Source: Thamnidium elegans | Lineage: Eukaryota > Mucoromycota > Mucoromycetes > Mucorales > Mucoraceae | Length of the DNA stretch: 64,000 bases | Assembly: GCA_025201345.1 (NCBI GenBank) | Contig: JAIXMG010000027.1 | Location: forward strand, 399,501 to 463,500 | Direction: 5' to 3' | Shown here: one piece after another, positions 1 through 11,174 of the stretch | Layout: each line of letters starts with the position of its first letter | Numbering within the stretch: the first letter of the stretch is position 1 | Program-made: the position numbers and the translations under genes | Notes under the pieces: generated by a model | What the model was told of the DNA's origin: nothing | The model's input: the letters and a program-made list of their open reading frames with translations, nothing else | The model's database searches: none

Positions 1-450
1 ACGTACAATGATGAGGAATATTGCAAGTTATCTGGTAAATGGGCTAGTGAATCATTTTATACTAAATCTGGATCTTCATCGAAAGAATTACTATTTGACG
101 CTGGAGCTGAAGCTATGGCAGAGCGTAAGACACCTCCATTAGAACAACAAAAAGAAATAGAATCTCACCGAGTCTGGGGTCCTGTGACCGAAGCACTTAA
201 AACAAAGAACTATTCTGTAGCAAATGCTGAAAAATCAAAGATCGAGGACTGGCAGAGAAAGATTAGAAAGGAGCGTGAGATGAAGGTAATTGAAGAATTC
301 AAACCCGAACTCTTTACTTTCACAAAAGATTCCGAAGCTTCTGATGACTACTCCAAGCGCACTGTGTCTTTATTGAGCAGTATCATTGGTAAGCCTTTAC
401 TTGATGAAGGTGCTTGGACATACAATCATTCTCTCCATAAGCTTAACTAG
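1..450 (+). CDS. Oxysterol-binding protein-related protein, C-terminal part (5' end outside window)
   Basis: The frame is open from base 1 to the TAG at 448-450. The roughly 149 visible residues match the C-terminus of the OSBP/ORP/Osh lipid-transfer family. Seen in order are a conserved SRV/HRVW-type segment (ESHRVWGPVTEALK), the NAEKSKIEDWQRKIRKERE helix typical of the Kes1/Osh4 end, and a short divergent tail. Family knowledge: ORPs carry sterol or PI4P between membranes at contact sites. The lid, the EQVSHHPP signature and any PH or ankyrin part lie outside the window, so the subfamily cannot be told. No intron is seen in this part. The tail after residue 105 is not family-conserved and I cannot interpret it. 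Confidence 0.85.
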   Translation, partial: TYNDEEYCKLSGKWASESFYTKSGSSSKELLFDAGAEAMAERKTPPLEQQKEIESHRVWGPVTEALKTKNYSVANAEKSKIEDWQRKIRKEREMKVIEEFKPELFTFTKDSEASDDYSKRTVSLLSSIIGKPLLDEGAWTYNHSLHKLN

Positions 451-1144
451 ACCCTTTTTTTTTTTTTATTCCTTTCTCTCTTTTTTATAGGCATATATTG
501 CTTCATCTGTTGTTTTTTTCTTTCGTAGCTCCCCATAGAAGTATACAGAATAAATCCCTAAATATTTTTTTTTTCTTGATAAACTGACGGAATAGAGTCT
601 AATTACGAATTCTTGTGTCAATAATGATTTAGCGTATTGTCATTAACAATGCCACTAACCAAAATAAAACTAGATTGTAATTCCGTAATAAAAATCCGCT
701 CGTTTTCCGTTACGAAGACAACTTCTATGATCAATGATACTGCTATTATAATAAAACGTCAAAGAAAAAATCCTTTGATATCATCTTTCCTTTTTTGTTT
801 TATTAATTGTGTATACTCAAGCAGTTGTATTTAACTTTAATTGTTAGTTTATAAAAAGTGAAGATAAAGCTTTAAACTCTGATAATAAGAAAATAAAAAG
901 AAGAAGGATAAAATGTAACTAATATGGGAATTGCAAAAGTATGCAATGTATAAACAACTAATACAATTTTCTGCAAGTACAAGTTGCTTTTTTGGTCATT
1001 TTAATTACTATCGGATAACTGGGGAGTCTACTGAAACAATTCATAAAAAGAAAAAATATATATAAAACGAATAATTTTTCCCTTTTGGTCATTTGTTTTC
1101 TTTTTCTTTTTCAAAAATATATAATATAAAAAATAAAAAATAAA
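451..1144. other. Intergenic spacer, no gene seen
   Basis: About 700 bp of AT-rich DNA lie between the ORP stop and the kinase start. It starts with T-rich tracts (452-470) that could serve 3'-end formation of the upstream gene and ends in an A/T-rich leader just before the kinase ATG at 1145. The open frame at 637-834 has no recognisable composition or domain and is treated as chance. Confidence 0.6.
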
Positions 1145-2794
1145 ATGCCAAACATGATAAGTAAATTTATAGATAAAGCAAAACCTAGGTTTTCCTTTCA
1201 CCATAATAATGACGAAAATAATAACAGTAAAATTAACGGCGCCGAGCATCATCACAAAATGTTTCATTTGAGTAACAATTTAGCTGCCACATCTATTTCA
1301 ACGCATGTATTTGGGTATAGAGACGATATAAGAGATACTTATATTGAACCTCCAGCAAGTAGGATAATATCAATTTAATTTATTTGATTTATTGACTAAT
1401 ACATATATATTAGTTGCTCCTACAGAAATCGAACCAACAAAACCTGTAAATATTAATCAAATCAAACCTCCTAGTCCTACCACTATCAGCAATGCGCAAT
1501 CGCTCAAAGAATCTAATAGAAAAGAATCAAATACGACGCATTATTGTAAGTATAATATCTATATAAAAATAAATTACTGACAAATAAACTTTATTACGTA
1601 GCGCCATTTTATCCCGAGCATATTCCTTCAACGCCACCAAAAACTCCGGGAGGATCATTTCTAGTATCAAACGCACAAGCATCAGCAGACCATACATCAC
1701 CTGCAGGAATTGACCATTCAGACGTGACACGTCCACACTGCGAGCTTAAGCTAACCCAGTTTAAGTTAGAACGAACTTTGGGTACAGGATCATTTGGTAG
1801 AGTTCACCTGGTGCAATCGAAAATCAACAATCGCTTCTATGCTCTTAAAGTACTGAAAAAGGCCGAAATTGTGCAATTAAAGCAAGTGGAACATACCAAC
1901 AATGAACGTGCCGTTTTAACTAATATTCAACATCCATTCCTTGTAAATTTTTGGGGAAGTTTTCAAGACAGCCTTAATTTATACATGGTTCTGGATTATG
2001 TACCTGGTGGTGAGCTATTTTCATTATTACGAAAGTCAAAGGTAATCCATAAACACTAGATTTTGTTTACCTTGCTAACCATTTACGAAATAGAAATTCA
2101 CTAATGATATTGCAAGATTTTACGCCGGTGAAGTACTACTAGCTATTGCTTATTTACACGGTAAAGATATAATTTACCGCGATCTGAAGCCTGAGAACGT
2201 GTTATTAGATGCACACGGACATGTAAAAATTACCGATTTTGGGTTTGCTAAACTAGTACCAGATATCACTTGGACGTTATGCGGTACACCCGATTACCTT
2301 GCACCCGAAATTATTCAAACCAAAGGATATAGCAAAGCAGCCGATTATTGGGCATTTGGTGTACTTATTTACGAAATGTTAGCAGGGTAATATACAAATA
2401 AATACGATTCTACCGTCATAATAATCATAATTTTAGTTACCCACCCTACTATGACGATAATCAATTCAAGTTGTACGAAAAAATATTGACAACAGCACCA
2501 AAATATCCTTCATCTATTGATGCTACTGCAAGAGACTTGCTACAGCATCTGTTAACTACTGATTTAACACATAGATACGGAAACTTGAAAAATGGTTATC
2601 GAGACATTACAGATCATAAATGGTTTGCATCCCTAGATTTTAATTTGTTGCTTCAGCGTAAAATTAGGCCTCCTCATATTCCTCATTTGAAGAGTGAAGG
2701 CGATACAAGTCATTTTGATAAATATCCCGAAGAAATTTATCCATATGGTTTGAAGCAAGAAGATCCTTACCGTGATCAGTTCCCTGGATTTTAG
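1145..2794 (+). CDS. cAMP-dependent protein kinase catalytic subunit (AGC kinase)
   Basis: Five exons: 1145-1358, 1414-1545, 1602-2041, 2094-2386 and 2437-2794, giving 478 residues. All introns are GT-AG, 50-56 bp, with CTAAC/CTGAC-like branch sites. The first about 170 residues are Asn/His/Ser/Pro-rich and not conserved. The kinase domain follows: Gly-loop GTGSFGRV, Lys of [11 protein letters not shown]-type [11 protein letters not shown] in ITDFGFAK, and activation-loop [14 protein letters not shown] with the phosphorylatable Thr. The AGC C-tail ends in the hydrophobic motif FPGF at the very C-terminus, as in PKA-C. Family role: effector kinase of cAMP signalling, normally held by a regulatory subunit through that activation segment. 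The HRD histidine is Tyr, as is usual in PKA. The start was chosen as the first ATG of the only frame that splices into the kinase. Other AGC kinases are less likely because the C-tail stops at FxxF. Confidence 0.93.
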
Positions 2795-3329
2795 TCTCGT
2801 ATATTTCCCAATTTTTGATCTGTTGATTTATCCAAATATAAATAAATGAGACAACTGTATATACACATGCATTGCGGTGTTTTAGAGTTGCATAGGAATT
2901 CAATGACTAGAAAGTAACATATACTTCACTTATTTTGTCTCTAACGTATAGCCTTTTTAATCTGAAATCAAGGCTTGAATAATGATACAGAGAAAGAAGA
3001 AATAAAAGAATATGAATACATTTTTTATTTGTTGTTTAATGATGTCCCTCTTCTATTAAGAAACTTACACGTCCTCTCTAATTCTATCCAATCATTTGAT
3101 GTTACCTATTCTACACAAATCGCATATTCAAAATTTTAAAAGGTCGCGTAAAAAAAAGTACAAGCAAAGAAACGTGGAAACCCCTTTACTTTGGACTGCT
3201 GCCCTTTTTTCCCTCATCATTTCACAAATCGAAGTGGAACGAAAAAGTACAAACATAAACAGCATTCCAATAATATTTCAATAAACCAAACTTTTTTTTT
3301 TTTTTTTTTAATGTAGAAATTAAAATAGA
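2795..3329. other. Intergenic spacer
   Basis: This 535-bp AT-rich spacer lies between the kinase stop and the ALG8 start. It has a T tract at about 3291-3309, only 20-40 bp before the ALG8 ATG, that may be a pyrimidine-type leader. The small frame at 3096-3284 is low complexity and not supported as a gene. Confidence 0.5.
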
Positions 3330-5441
3330 ATGCGAGATTTACTCATCGTCAGTACTTTTATTAAGTTACTCTTGATACCAGCCTAGTACGTTTATGTATA
3401 CTTTTCTTTATGAAAAGAGAGCAAGAGCTGAAAATTTATTTTATTTTATTAGTCGATCGACTGATTTCGAAGTTCACCGTAACTGGTTAGCCATTACACA
3501 TAGTCTTCCTATAGATCAATGGTACATAGAAGTAGGTGCCCAAAATAATAATAGAAATAAAGATATCAAAACATTTACCCATATCATTTTAGAAAACATC
3601 AGAATGGACCTTAGATTATCCTCCATTTTTCGCTTGGTTCGAGAAATTTTTAAGCATGTTTGCGGCCTTAGTAGATCCTGAAATGCTTAAAATAGATAAC
3701 CTCGGATACGCTAGCACAGAAACTATTATTTTTCAACGAATGACTGTAATTGTCAGTGAATTAGTACTCTTTTGGGCATTATCAAGGTAATAATTAATTG
3801 ACATTTCTTCTTTTTTTTCAATTCAACAAACAATAGAATATGTGCTTAGGTATGCCAAATATTTTGGAAACAAATATGTCAATTGGGTGCTCGTTGGTTC
3901 CTTATTTTTGCACCCAGGCCTTATTATTGTTGATCACATTCATTTTCAATATAATGGTTTACTCTATGGTATCTTGATCTTATCCATAGTAGAGGCAAAA
4001 AGAGTGAGTTATGAAAGAAAAAAGAAGATACTATCAAAACTAATATATATATATATATATATTTGCAGGACAATTTACTCGTATCTGGTATACTTTTCGC
4101 TGTGTTACTCAACTTCAAACACATTTATCTGTACATGGCACCTGCTTATTTTGTTTATTTACTGCAAGCATATTGTTTCGTCCAAACTAACAATGGTATA
4201 CTTAACTAAATACGTACCATTATTTTTTACCTAACCTAGCTAAAATAGGACGCCATTTCTCTTTCCAAAGACTGGTAGTTTTGGGAGGATCGGTTGCAAC
4301 TGTATTTGCAATTTCATTTGGTCCTTTCATACATCAACTGCCTGCTGTTTTCGGTCGTTTGTTTCCTTTTACTCGTGGCCTTTGTCATGCATACTGGGCC
4401 CCAAACTTCTGGGCGCTTTATTCCGGAGCCGATAGAGTTTTAATTATTGGTAAGTATTTATGCTAAAGAGAAAAAAGAAAAAGAAAGAAATACTCATCAT
4501 GAAATAGTCGCAAAACGGTTTGGTTGGAGTTTAAATGAAGCAGCTATTAGCTCTATGACAAGAGGATACGTTGGTGATACTCAATTTGCTGTGTTACCTA
4601 CGATTGAAGCAATTCATACAATGATCATTACAGTGGTCGTGCAATTGGTATACTATACTCTGAACTATATACAGGATAAACATTTAATCCTTATTTTTTC
4701 GTAGATTGTATTACAAAAATTATGGAGAAAACCCACTTTTGATAACTTTTTGTCTTCATTAACATTATGTGCATTTGCTTCTTATTTATTTGGGTGGCAT
4801 GTTCATGAAAAAGCCATTATGATTGTCTTGATTCCTTATGGGTTTGTAGCACTTTTTTATTATTATAACTATGTTGATATATCCGAAGTACGGCTTTACT
4901 CACTTCCGCTATACCTATAGATTAATGGCAGCCAATAGTAAGGCCAATTTACGTGTTTTGATCATTTTGAGCGCCGCAGGCATTGTATCTTTATATCCTT
5001 TACTATTTCAGCCTACAGGTAAAGAGGATAATAATTCTAAGCTCTTATTTGGTGATACACTGATAGTGATTTGAACTCAATCTCCTTTTTTATTTTATAG
5101 AAACGCCTATCAAGATCACACTGACTTTATTATGGTTTTGTGCAGTCATACCGGCCTTGGCATACCATGTCCAAACGTAAGTTTTATATTAATTATAAAG
5201 AAAAAAAAAAGTCCTAAAAGAAGGTATATTATGTAGACCATTAAAGAATTTACTGTCCGCCATTGAGGTCAACTATTTATATGGATTGATATTTCTTCAA
5301 TTTTATACCGGGTTTGTCCATGATATGATGTTTGGTTCAGGGCAATTACCTTTCTTACCATTAATGATCACAAGTTTATACTGCAGTGTTGGTATATTAT
5401 ACGGCTGGGGTTACTTTATGTTAAACTACTTGCTCGCTTAA
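3330..5441 (+). CDS. ALG8: Dol-P-Glc:Glc1Man9GlcNAc2-PP-dolichol alpha-1,3-glucosyltransferase
   Basis: Eleven exons: 3330-3385, 3453-3531, 3593-3786, 3850-4003, 4069-4195, 4249-4449, 4508-4647, 4705-4841, 4921-5018, 5101-5176 and 5237-5441, giving 488 residues with all phases consistent. Diagnostic ALG6/ALG8 blocks occur in order: [18 protein letters not shown] with the Asp-Phe-Glu-Val-His-Arg luminal loop; [75 protein letters not shown]. The protein is a polytopic ER-membrane GT-C enzyme. By family knowledge it adds the second glucose to the lipid-linked oligosaccharide for N-glycosylation. The [21 protein letters not shown] block and overall match favour ALG8 over ALG6. One donor is GTTTGT (4842) and one intron carries a TA microsatellite. 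The CDS is densely split; exon 1 encodes only 18 residues of the first membrane helix. Confidence 0.93.
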
Positions 5442-5722
5442 ATACACTTCCATTTTTTTTTTATAATAATAAAAACTTATATAATTGAACCCTGTGATCA
5501 AAAACGGGTTTTACGTCCCCCCACACTTATATCCCATATCAGGAAAACGGGATAAAAAGAGTTCACGTACCTGGGAAGAAAAGAAACACAAAACCTGGGA
5601 AAAGATGGGAATTAGAGTTGATCTCCATCTATATATTTAAAGGTTTAATATAACGTACCTTTTTTTTTCTTATCTTTCCCTCTCTCTCTCTCTCTCTCTC
5701 TTGTTATTATTATTTCGAAATA
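5442..5722 (+). promoter_or_regulatory. Probable promoter/leader of the sugar transporter
   Basis: This 281-bp gap holds two similar short motifs (GGGTTTTACGTCCCCCC at about 5505-5521 and AAAACGGGATAAAAAG at about 5543-5558), a TATATATTTAAA box at about 5630-5641, then a (CT)n tract at 5683-5701 directly before the ATG at 5723. CT-rich stretches between TATA and ATG are common in strongly expressed fungal genes. The regulatory reading is inferred; no transcription start is visible. Confidence 0.4.
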
Positions 5723-7273
5723 ATGGATTCTCTTGAGGCAAAGTTTCCTAAATACATGGTTTACTGTGTATTTATTGCATGTATAGAAGCTTTTTGTAAT
5801 GGCTGGGTTATTGGCTCCCCCAATGTTCCCGGAACTGTTACTCATATTTGCGAAAACGGGTTAAATCATGTCACAAGCAAAGGACTTCCCGATTGTTTAC
5901 CAATGAATACAGCGCTATGGTATAAAAAAAAAACCAGAAAAAACTAAGCGTTCATTTCTTTAATAAATAACTAAAATAAAAATAGGGGGTTTGCTGTCTC
6001 TTCTTTCTGTGTCGGTGGTCTTATTGCTGCTTTATTTGGCGGTAATATCCAAGAAAAATATGGTCGTAGATTTACCATGATTGTAAACAATATGGGATTT
6101 GTTATAGGTTCTTTACTCTGTGCAGTATCTGTACACCAAGCCATGTTTATTATTGGCCGTATCTTGTGCGGTCTTTCATGCGGCCTTGGATCCCTTGTGG
6201 TTCCTACCTATATTGGTGAAGTATCTACAATTAAAGGCCGCGGCACAATGGGTTCTTGTAATCAGTTCTTAGTCGTGATTGGTATTTTGTTGTCATCCGT
6301 TATTGGTCTTCCGCTTGCTAAGGTTCCACTCTGGCGTATTAACTATGCTATCCCTGCCTTCCCTGCCATCATACAAGTCTTGTTGATGCCAACCTGTGTC
6401 GAGTCTCCTCGTTGGTTAGTTTCTAAAAGTCGTATTGAAGAAGCACGACAATCGTTGCAACAACTTCGTGGTACCTGTAACATTAACCAAGAATTCTATG
6501 AAATTGTTGAAGGTCAATTAGGTACAAAATCCGCCAATATGATTTTAAGAGACGGCAGCTCGGAAGAAAAAGTCGTCAAAGCCTCAGATAATCTCAGTTT
6601 ACCAGAAAGTTCAGAGGGCGGCGTACGTCCTGCTATGTCCATGTTGGAAGTTATGCGTGACCCTGTCACACGTAGAATTGGTTTTACCGTGCTTGTACAC
6701 CATATGATTCAACAACTTTCCGGTATGAACGCCGTCATGTATTACTCCACCTCTATTTTTAAGATTGCATTTGACGAAGATTTTGCTCAAATTATGGCCA
6801 TTGTAACTACTGTTGTTAACTTTATTTCTACAATCGCTGCCATCTCTGTTATTGATCGTTTCGGTCGCCGCCCCTTATTATTGATAGCTGAAGCCGGTAC
6901 CTGCATCTTTTCCGTGCTATTGGTAATCGGTTACAAAACAAACACCCCTGGCCTCTTAGTTGCCTCTGTCTTTTTATATGTTGCTTCATTTGCAGTAGGT
7001 ATTGGACCTATTCCTTGGTTAATTACCTCTGAAATGACTCCTACTGCGGCTGCCTCTTCTGTTGGCGCAGCTTCTACCTGTATTAACTGGTGCATGAATT
7101 TCTTAATTGGTCAAGTATTCCCCGTAATTTTTGCTGCCATTGAGGGTTGGTCCTTCTTGATTTTTGCAGCTATCTGTTTGCTTGCCTTTGTATTTACCTT
7201 CTTTACTCTTCCCGAGACTAAAGGCCGTTCATTAGAGAGCATTGTTAGAGGATATGAAAAGTATAGAGCATAA
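5723..7273 (+). CDS. MFS sugar (hexose) transporter
   Basis: Two exons, 5723-5919 and 5986-7273, give 494 residues. The protein has 12 hydrophobic segments with the sugar-porter signatures: EKYGRR between TM2 and TM3, RILCGL..G and GEVS(T) near TM4-5, VESPRWLV before the central loop, QQLSGMNAVMYYS in TM7, DRFGRRPLL between TM8 and TM9, and PETKGRSLE after TM12. It belongs to the GLUT/HXT branch and moves hexoses across the plasma membrane, probably by facilitated diffusion or H+ symport; the substrate cannot be read from sequence. The central loop is hydrophilic with charged and Ser-rich stretches (DGSSEEKVVKASDNLS). The single 66-bp intron interrupts the Trp codon after the first luminal loop. 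The gene sits head-to-tail 282 bp after ALG8 with no evident functional link. Confidence 0.92.
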
Positions 7274-7456
7274 ACTATATATCATAATAATAAATGTTGT
7301 ATTTTTATTTTATTTTTGTATTGAATATGATAACTATCTACATGTCGGACTGGCTTTACCGGACCTACGCATCTCTTTTTTTTTTCGCCGTAATAAAACT
7401 ATTGAACTTATAGCGCAATTTCTTAACTGTTTTCTATCTACTTTGATTTTATAGTT

Positions 7457-7706
7457 ATGGTGAAAGTGTATACTATCGGTATTGGGTAAATAAATAAATA
7501 AATAAATAACAGTAAAGTTTTGCTAAATAAAGTTGATAAACAAAAGTGGCCCTTCTTGCTCTGGTAAAACTGTATGGTATTTATTCGAAACTATTATTTT
7601 AAATACTAATCCTTGAATGTAGACGGTTACGCGTATATTAAAACAAATTCTTAAAAACACTGTTGTTATCTACCAAGATGACTACTACAAGGTATTTCAA
7701 ATATAC

Positions 7707-7747
<41 letters not shown>

Positions 7748-8324
7748 TAAAAGAAATATTATCATGTAGCCAGAAGATGAAGTACCTATTGATGAAACAA
7801 CGCAATTAGCTAATTGGGATTGCCCTGAATCGGTAGATTTCAAACAGTTTTCAGAAAAGATTAAGTACGCTCGTACTCATGAAGGAAAGTTGCCTGAAGG
7901 ATTTAAATCTAATGAAGAAAGTAATGTGCATGATGGTTCCAACCTATTAAGTCCTGAAGCAGCAGAAAAGTTAAAGCAAATACTGGAACCATTTGTGAAA
8001 GATCCGGAAGCTATGTTTGTTATAGTTGATGGGTTTATGCTGTATTGGGATCAAGGTGTATCAGAGCAATTGGATTGTAAGATTACGTTTACAGCTTCTT
8101 TTGAAACGCTGAAAATGAGACGAGACAAACGTCAAGGATATCATACGTTAGAAGGATATTGGGTAGATCCACCTCAATATTTCGAAAAGATTGTATGGCC
8201 TGAATACTTGCGATTAAATCAGCATAATGTTACGGTAAAGGACGTATTAATGATTGATACGGATAAGAATTCAATTGATGAAACAGCATTGAAAGTTGCC
8301 AATAAACTATGCGAAATGCTATGA
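7457..8324 (+). CDS. NRK1: Nicotinamide riboside kinase
   Basis: Four exons, 7457-7485, 7547-7571, 7623-7691 and 7770-8324, give 225 residues. The P-loop GGPSCSGKT is split over exons 1-2. It is followed by VIYQDDYYKPEDE, where the Asp-Asp-x-Tyr-Lys-Pro matches the substrate-binding segment of NRK, then WDCPESVDF, an IVDGF strand (Walker-B-like), MRRDKR lid arginines and WVDPPQYFEKIVWPEYL, the typical NRK C-terminal helix. Family role: phosphorylation of nicotinamide riboside to NMN in NAD salvage. Exon 2 is only 25 bp. Intron 3 contains an uninterrupted A tract of about 37 bp (7709-7745), likely length-variable. Uridine kinase-like P-loop enzymes are the alternative, but the QDDYYKPED and WP.YL blocks favour NRK. 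Confidence 0.88.
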
Positions 8325-8419
8325 TAATTTTTTTTTTCTTTTTAAAAAAAGGGAGTCTATTATACTTTATTTATGATACAGTGAAAAAACAAAAAAAAAA
8401 CAAAAAAAAAAAAAAGATA

Positions 8420-9937
8420 TTAAATTACAGATTTTGTTACTACACCATTAAGCCTTTCTAATAACTCAGGATAAGGTTGTATCTTTGATGGGTCCTTATT
8501 TTGAATAAATAGACGTTCTTTAGCTAGAGACGCAACTGAATTAGAGTGTATACTTTTTCTTGAGGGTTGTTCCAAAAGGGTTTGATTTACATTGCTTAGG
8601 GATACAAAGGTTTCTAGTGCAGATTTGGTATCACCTAAATCAAGAAAAGCTGATACGAGGGTATACATAGTTTCAGAATTCGGCTTCACTTGAGTATCTT
8701 TCATGGATTTATATAATTGTTTTACTGTATTCAATTTGGTTTCTCTATCCGGATCTTCTTCGATATCGTCAAATCGAGTTCGTTTCATAAATGATCCAAA
8801 CAGTGTATTATATATAGTGATTGTTGGTTTTATACCAAATTTATCCATACCATAAAGTACCGCAATTGCTTTGTCTCGTTTATTATCGTGAACCATTAAA
8901 TCGATATAAATTCTATAGCTTTCTACGTCGGCTATTGGTACTTGACTTAACGCCGCCGTCGCTTTGACTTTTTGTTTACGATTTTTACTTTTCTTTTTGG
9001 CTATATCGCTCGATTTTACCATTTCCTCAAACATGGCGTATGCTCTATCTTTATATCCGTTACATGCATACCCGGACATCACTATATTCCACATTACTGT
9101 ATTATTTGACATCACATTTAATCCGTTATCTCTGATATCCTTCAACATGTGGTCCATACCGCCCACATCGCCCATTTTACCCATAGAATATAGCAAAGTA
9201 GAATAAGTATATGAATCAGGCTGTAATCCACGAGACACCATATCGTGATATAATTTTTGTGCAGTGCGAATATCTGATAGTTGTACTGCAATATCAATTA
9301 AGGTATTGAAGGTAGCCACTGAAGGTTGTACAGGCTCATTAGCCACCACTTGTCCTTGTTCATCTATAATTTCTGATTTTTGCATATCTTCAAATATTTG
9401 TAACGCGTCTAATAAATGATGTGGATGTGTATGAGGTACAGCTTTACCACCTACCCAATGTATTAAAGCATTGTATTCATTTAGTCGTAAATGGAACCCC
9501 CGTTTTCGCATGTCTTCTGCCAACGCCGTTAATCGATGTAGATTTTTTTGACACGCACGAGCTCGAATAGTGTATAGAAATAACTGGTGGAAGTTTTTAC
9601 GGGTCAAGATAGATAGTAAATCGTTGGTGTAAAAGTAGGTATACAAGGGCCAAATTCGATCAATGTCTTGTGTTGCAAGCGATCGGTAAAAATCTGCCAT
9701 GAGTGCAGGTTTATTGGTATTTCGAGTATAGTTTTCCAAAAGTCCTGTTTCGCTTCGAATGTCAATAGGTTGGTGAGAGAACAGGGTACTTGTTTGGTAT
9801 GATTTAAAATGTCCAAAGATGACAGGTGTTGTTCTGGGTAGCGAGGGGGGGGAAAGTGCAACTCTCGAGTGCGTGGTACAATATATACATTGTGTTTGAC
9901 TAGGCACGGTATTCAGTCGATGCCAAAGTCTTCGCAT
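8420..9937 (-). CDS. Pentatricopeptide-repeat (PPR) protein, probably mitochondrial
   Basis: Intronless, 505 residues. The N-terminus (MRRLWHRLNTVPS...) is basic, Ser/Thr-rich and free of acids, like a mitochondrial presequence. From about residue 95 onward there are helical-hairpin repeats. The clearest are at 210-245 (PSVATFNTLIDIAVQLSDI), 245-280 (PDSYTYSTLLYSMGKMGDV), 285-325 (NTVMWNIVMSGYACNGYKD) and 370-440. A short Lys-rich insert (SDIAKKKSKNRKQKVK) breaks the array. PPR proteins bind organellar RNA and act in its processing, stability or translation; the target cannot be read. It is transcribed toward NRK1, with tail-to-tail spacing of about 95 bp filled by A tracts. Confidence 0.85.
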   Translation of the reverse strand: MRRLWHRLNTVPSQTQCIYCTTHSRVALSPPSLPRTTPVIFGHFKSYQTSTLFSHQPIDIRSETGLLENYTRNTNKPALMADFYRSLATQDIDRIWPLYTYFYTNDLLSILTRKNFHQLFLYTIRARACQKNLHRLTALAEDMRKRGFHLRLNEYNALIHWVGGKAVPHTHPHHLLDALQIFEDMQKSEIIDEQGQVVANEPVQPSVATFNTLIDIAVQLSDIRTAQKLYHDMVSRGLQPDSYTYSTLLYSMGKMGDVGGMDHMLKDIRDNGLNVMSNNTVMWNIVMSGYACNGYKDRAYAMFEEMVKSSDIAKKKSKNRKQKVKATAALSQVPIADVESYRIYIDLMVHDNKRDKAIAVLYGMDKFGIKPTITIYNTLFGSFMKRTRFDDIEEDPDRETKLNTVKQLYKSMKDTQVKPNSETMYTLVSAFLDLGDTKSALETFVSLSNVNQTLLEQPSRKSIHSNSVASLAKERLFIQNKDPSKIQPYPELLERLNGVVTKSVI

Positions 9938-10345
9938 AGTGGAAAAAAGAGTGGGGAGGAGAGGGAAGGTACCTGAGGTTTGATTTTTAAGGTGAATAAA
10001 CTACAAGAAAGGGGGTCTACAATAATAATAAAAAAATTACCACCGTGGACGTCACAATTTTTTGTGACTTTGAGCCCCTACTTGTAATTTTCTAATCTTG
10101 CCGTGACAGGTCTTTTCGTCGCAGTGAACAAAAAAAAAAAAAAAAAAAAAAAGATGAGAAAGGAAGCGTTTCTTATTCCATAATTAATGTCGAAACAGGC
10201 ACATATTTTAGGCTTTTTTTACCCTATGCGCTTCCTTAATGGACTGTCATTTTTTCCACTACCATAATATAATGTTATTTTACAAACTTCCAATTATGCA
10301 AAAAAAAAAAAATAATCATTATATCTAATATCATCAATTAAATCA
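9938..10345. other. Intergenic spacer
   Basis: This is the upstream region of the PPR gene (which reads leftward) and the left edge of a decayed dehydrogenase cluster. It contains an A tract at about 10131-10152 and nothing coding. Confidence 0.5.
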
Positions 10346-10349
10346 GTTT

Positions 10350-10760
10350 TGCAGCCATTTCTTGATCTTGATCTTCCACTTCATATCAACAATGGTAAAA
10401 AGAAAAAAATGGATGCGGAACTAGGACAGGCTACGCACACAGTATTTATCACACCAAGGTATTACAACGCCCGTTTGATACAGATGTAGTAAAATGTTAC
10501 TGTTGTTAGGATTCGTACCGGTAACGTCATGTTAGATACTAGTTTAATTCCCAATCTTTCAATTGCGATGGTTTGGGATACACTTAGTCATATGAGACAT
10601 TATGTATACGTTAAATGCTCTCACGAAATAATGTGGCGGCTGGTGCATCAACAGGAGACCTTTTGCTCTATCTCTGACGATATTAATATTGACTTTTTTT
10701 TTTTTACAAGAGGAAGCGGGAGAAATGAAAAGACGCCGAGATATCTCTGAATGTTTATTA
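10350..10760 (+). pseudogene. Decayed short-chain dehydrogenase/reductase, copy 1 (C-terminal half only)
   Basis: Fragments of an SDR of the retinol-dehydrogenase-like type survive in shifting frames. FLDLDLPLHINNG (about 10359-10397) matches the strand that ends in the INNAG motif. A GYAHSIYHTKVLQRPF stretch (about 10429-10476) retains the YxxxK catalytic spacing. A GASTG...LCSISDDI block (about 10640-10690) matches the C-terminal region. Stops and frame changes separate them, and the NAD-binding half is absent. The order and spacing match copies 2 and 3 downstream, so this is the most decayed member of a tandem array. Confidence 0.6.
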
Positions 10761-11174
10761 GCAGAAAAAACGTAAATAATGTAAAATAAGGCATAGTTTA
10801 GTATTTTTAAATTTGTCTTTGAACGTTTTATTTTTATTATCAAAAAATAATCTCTTGAATATAAAGTCACCTCACACGAGAGGCTTTTTGATCATTATGT
10901 CTAATTACATATTTGGCTTCATGCGTATTCTTACCGAATATCAACAAAGCCGAAACTTTAAAAAATCATATCGAGATTCTAATAAGTTTGGAAATACTTC
11001 ATTTACGATTTAAACACATGTCTTTTTTTTTTTTTTTTTTTTTTTGAAGTTTCATCTTTAGCTATGCTCTTCATTTGAAAGTACAAATACGGTCTTATAT
11101 GACAAAACTACTAATTTTGAATTCTATGTACTTGAACTACAAAGTTTCGATATGTATTCCATTAGTATAAATAC

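Noticed and set aside
637..834. 65-codon open frame between the ORP and kinase genes
   Set aside because: No domain, no splice partner, composition like the flanking DNA.
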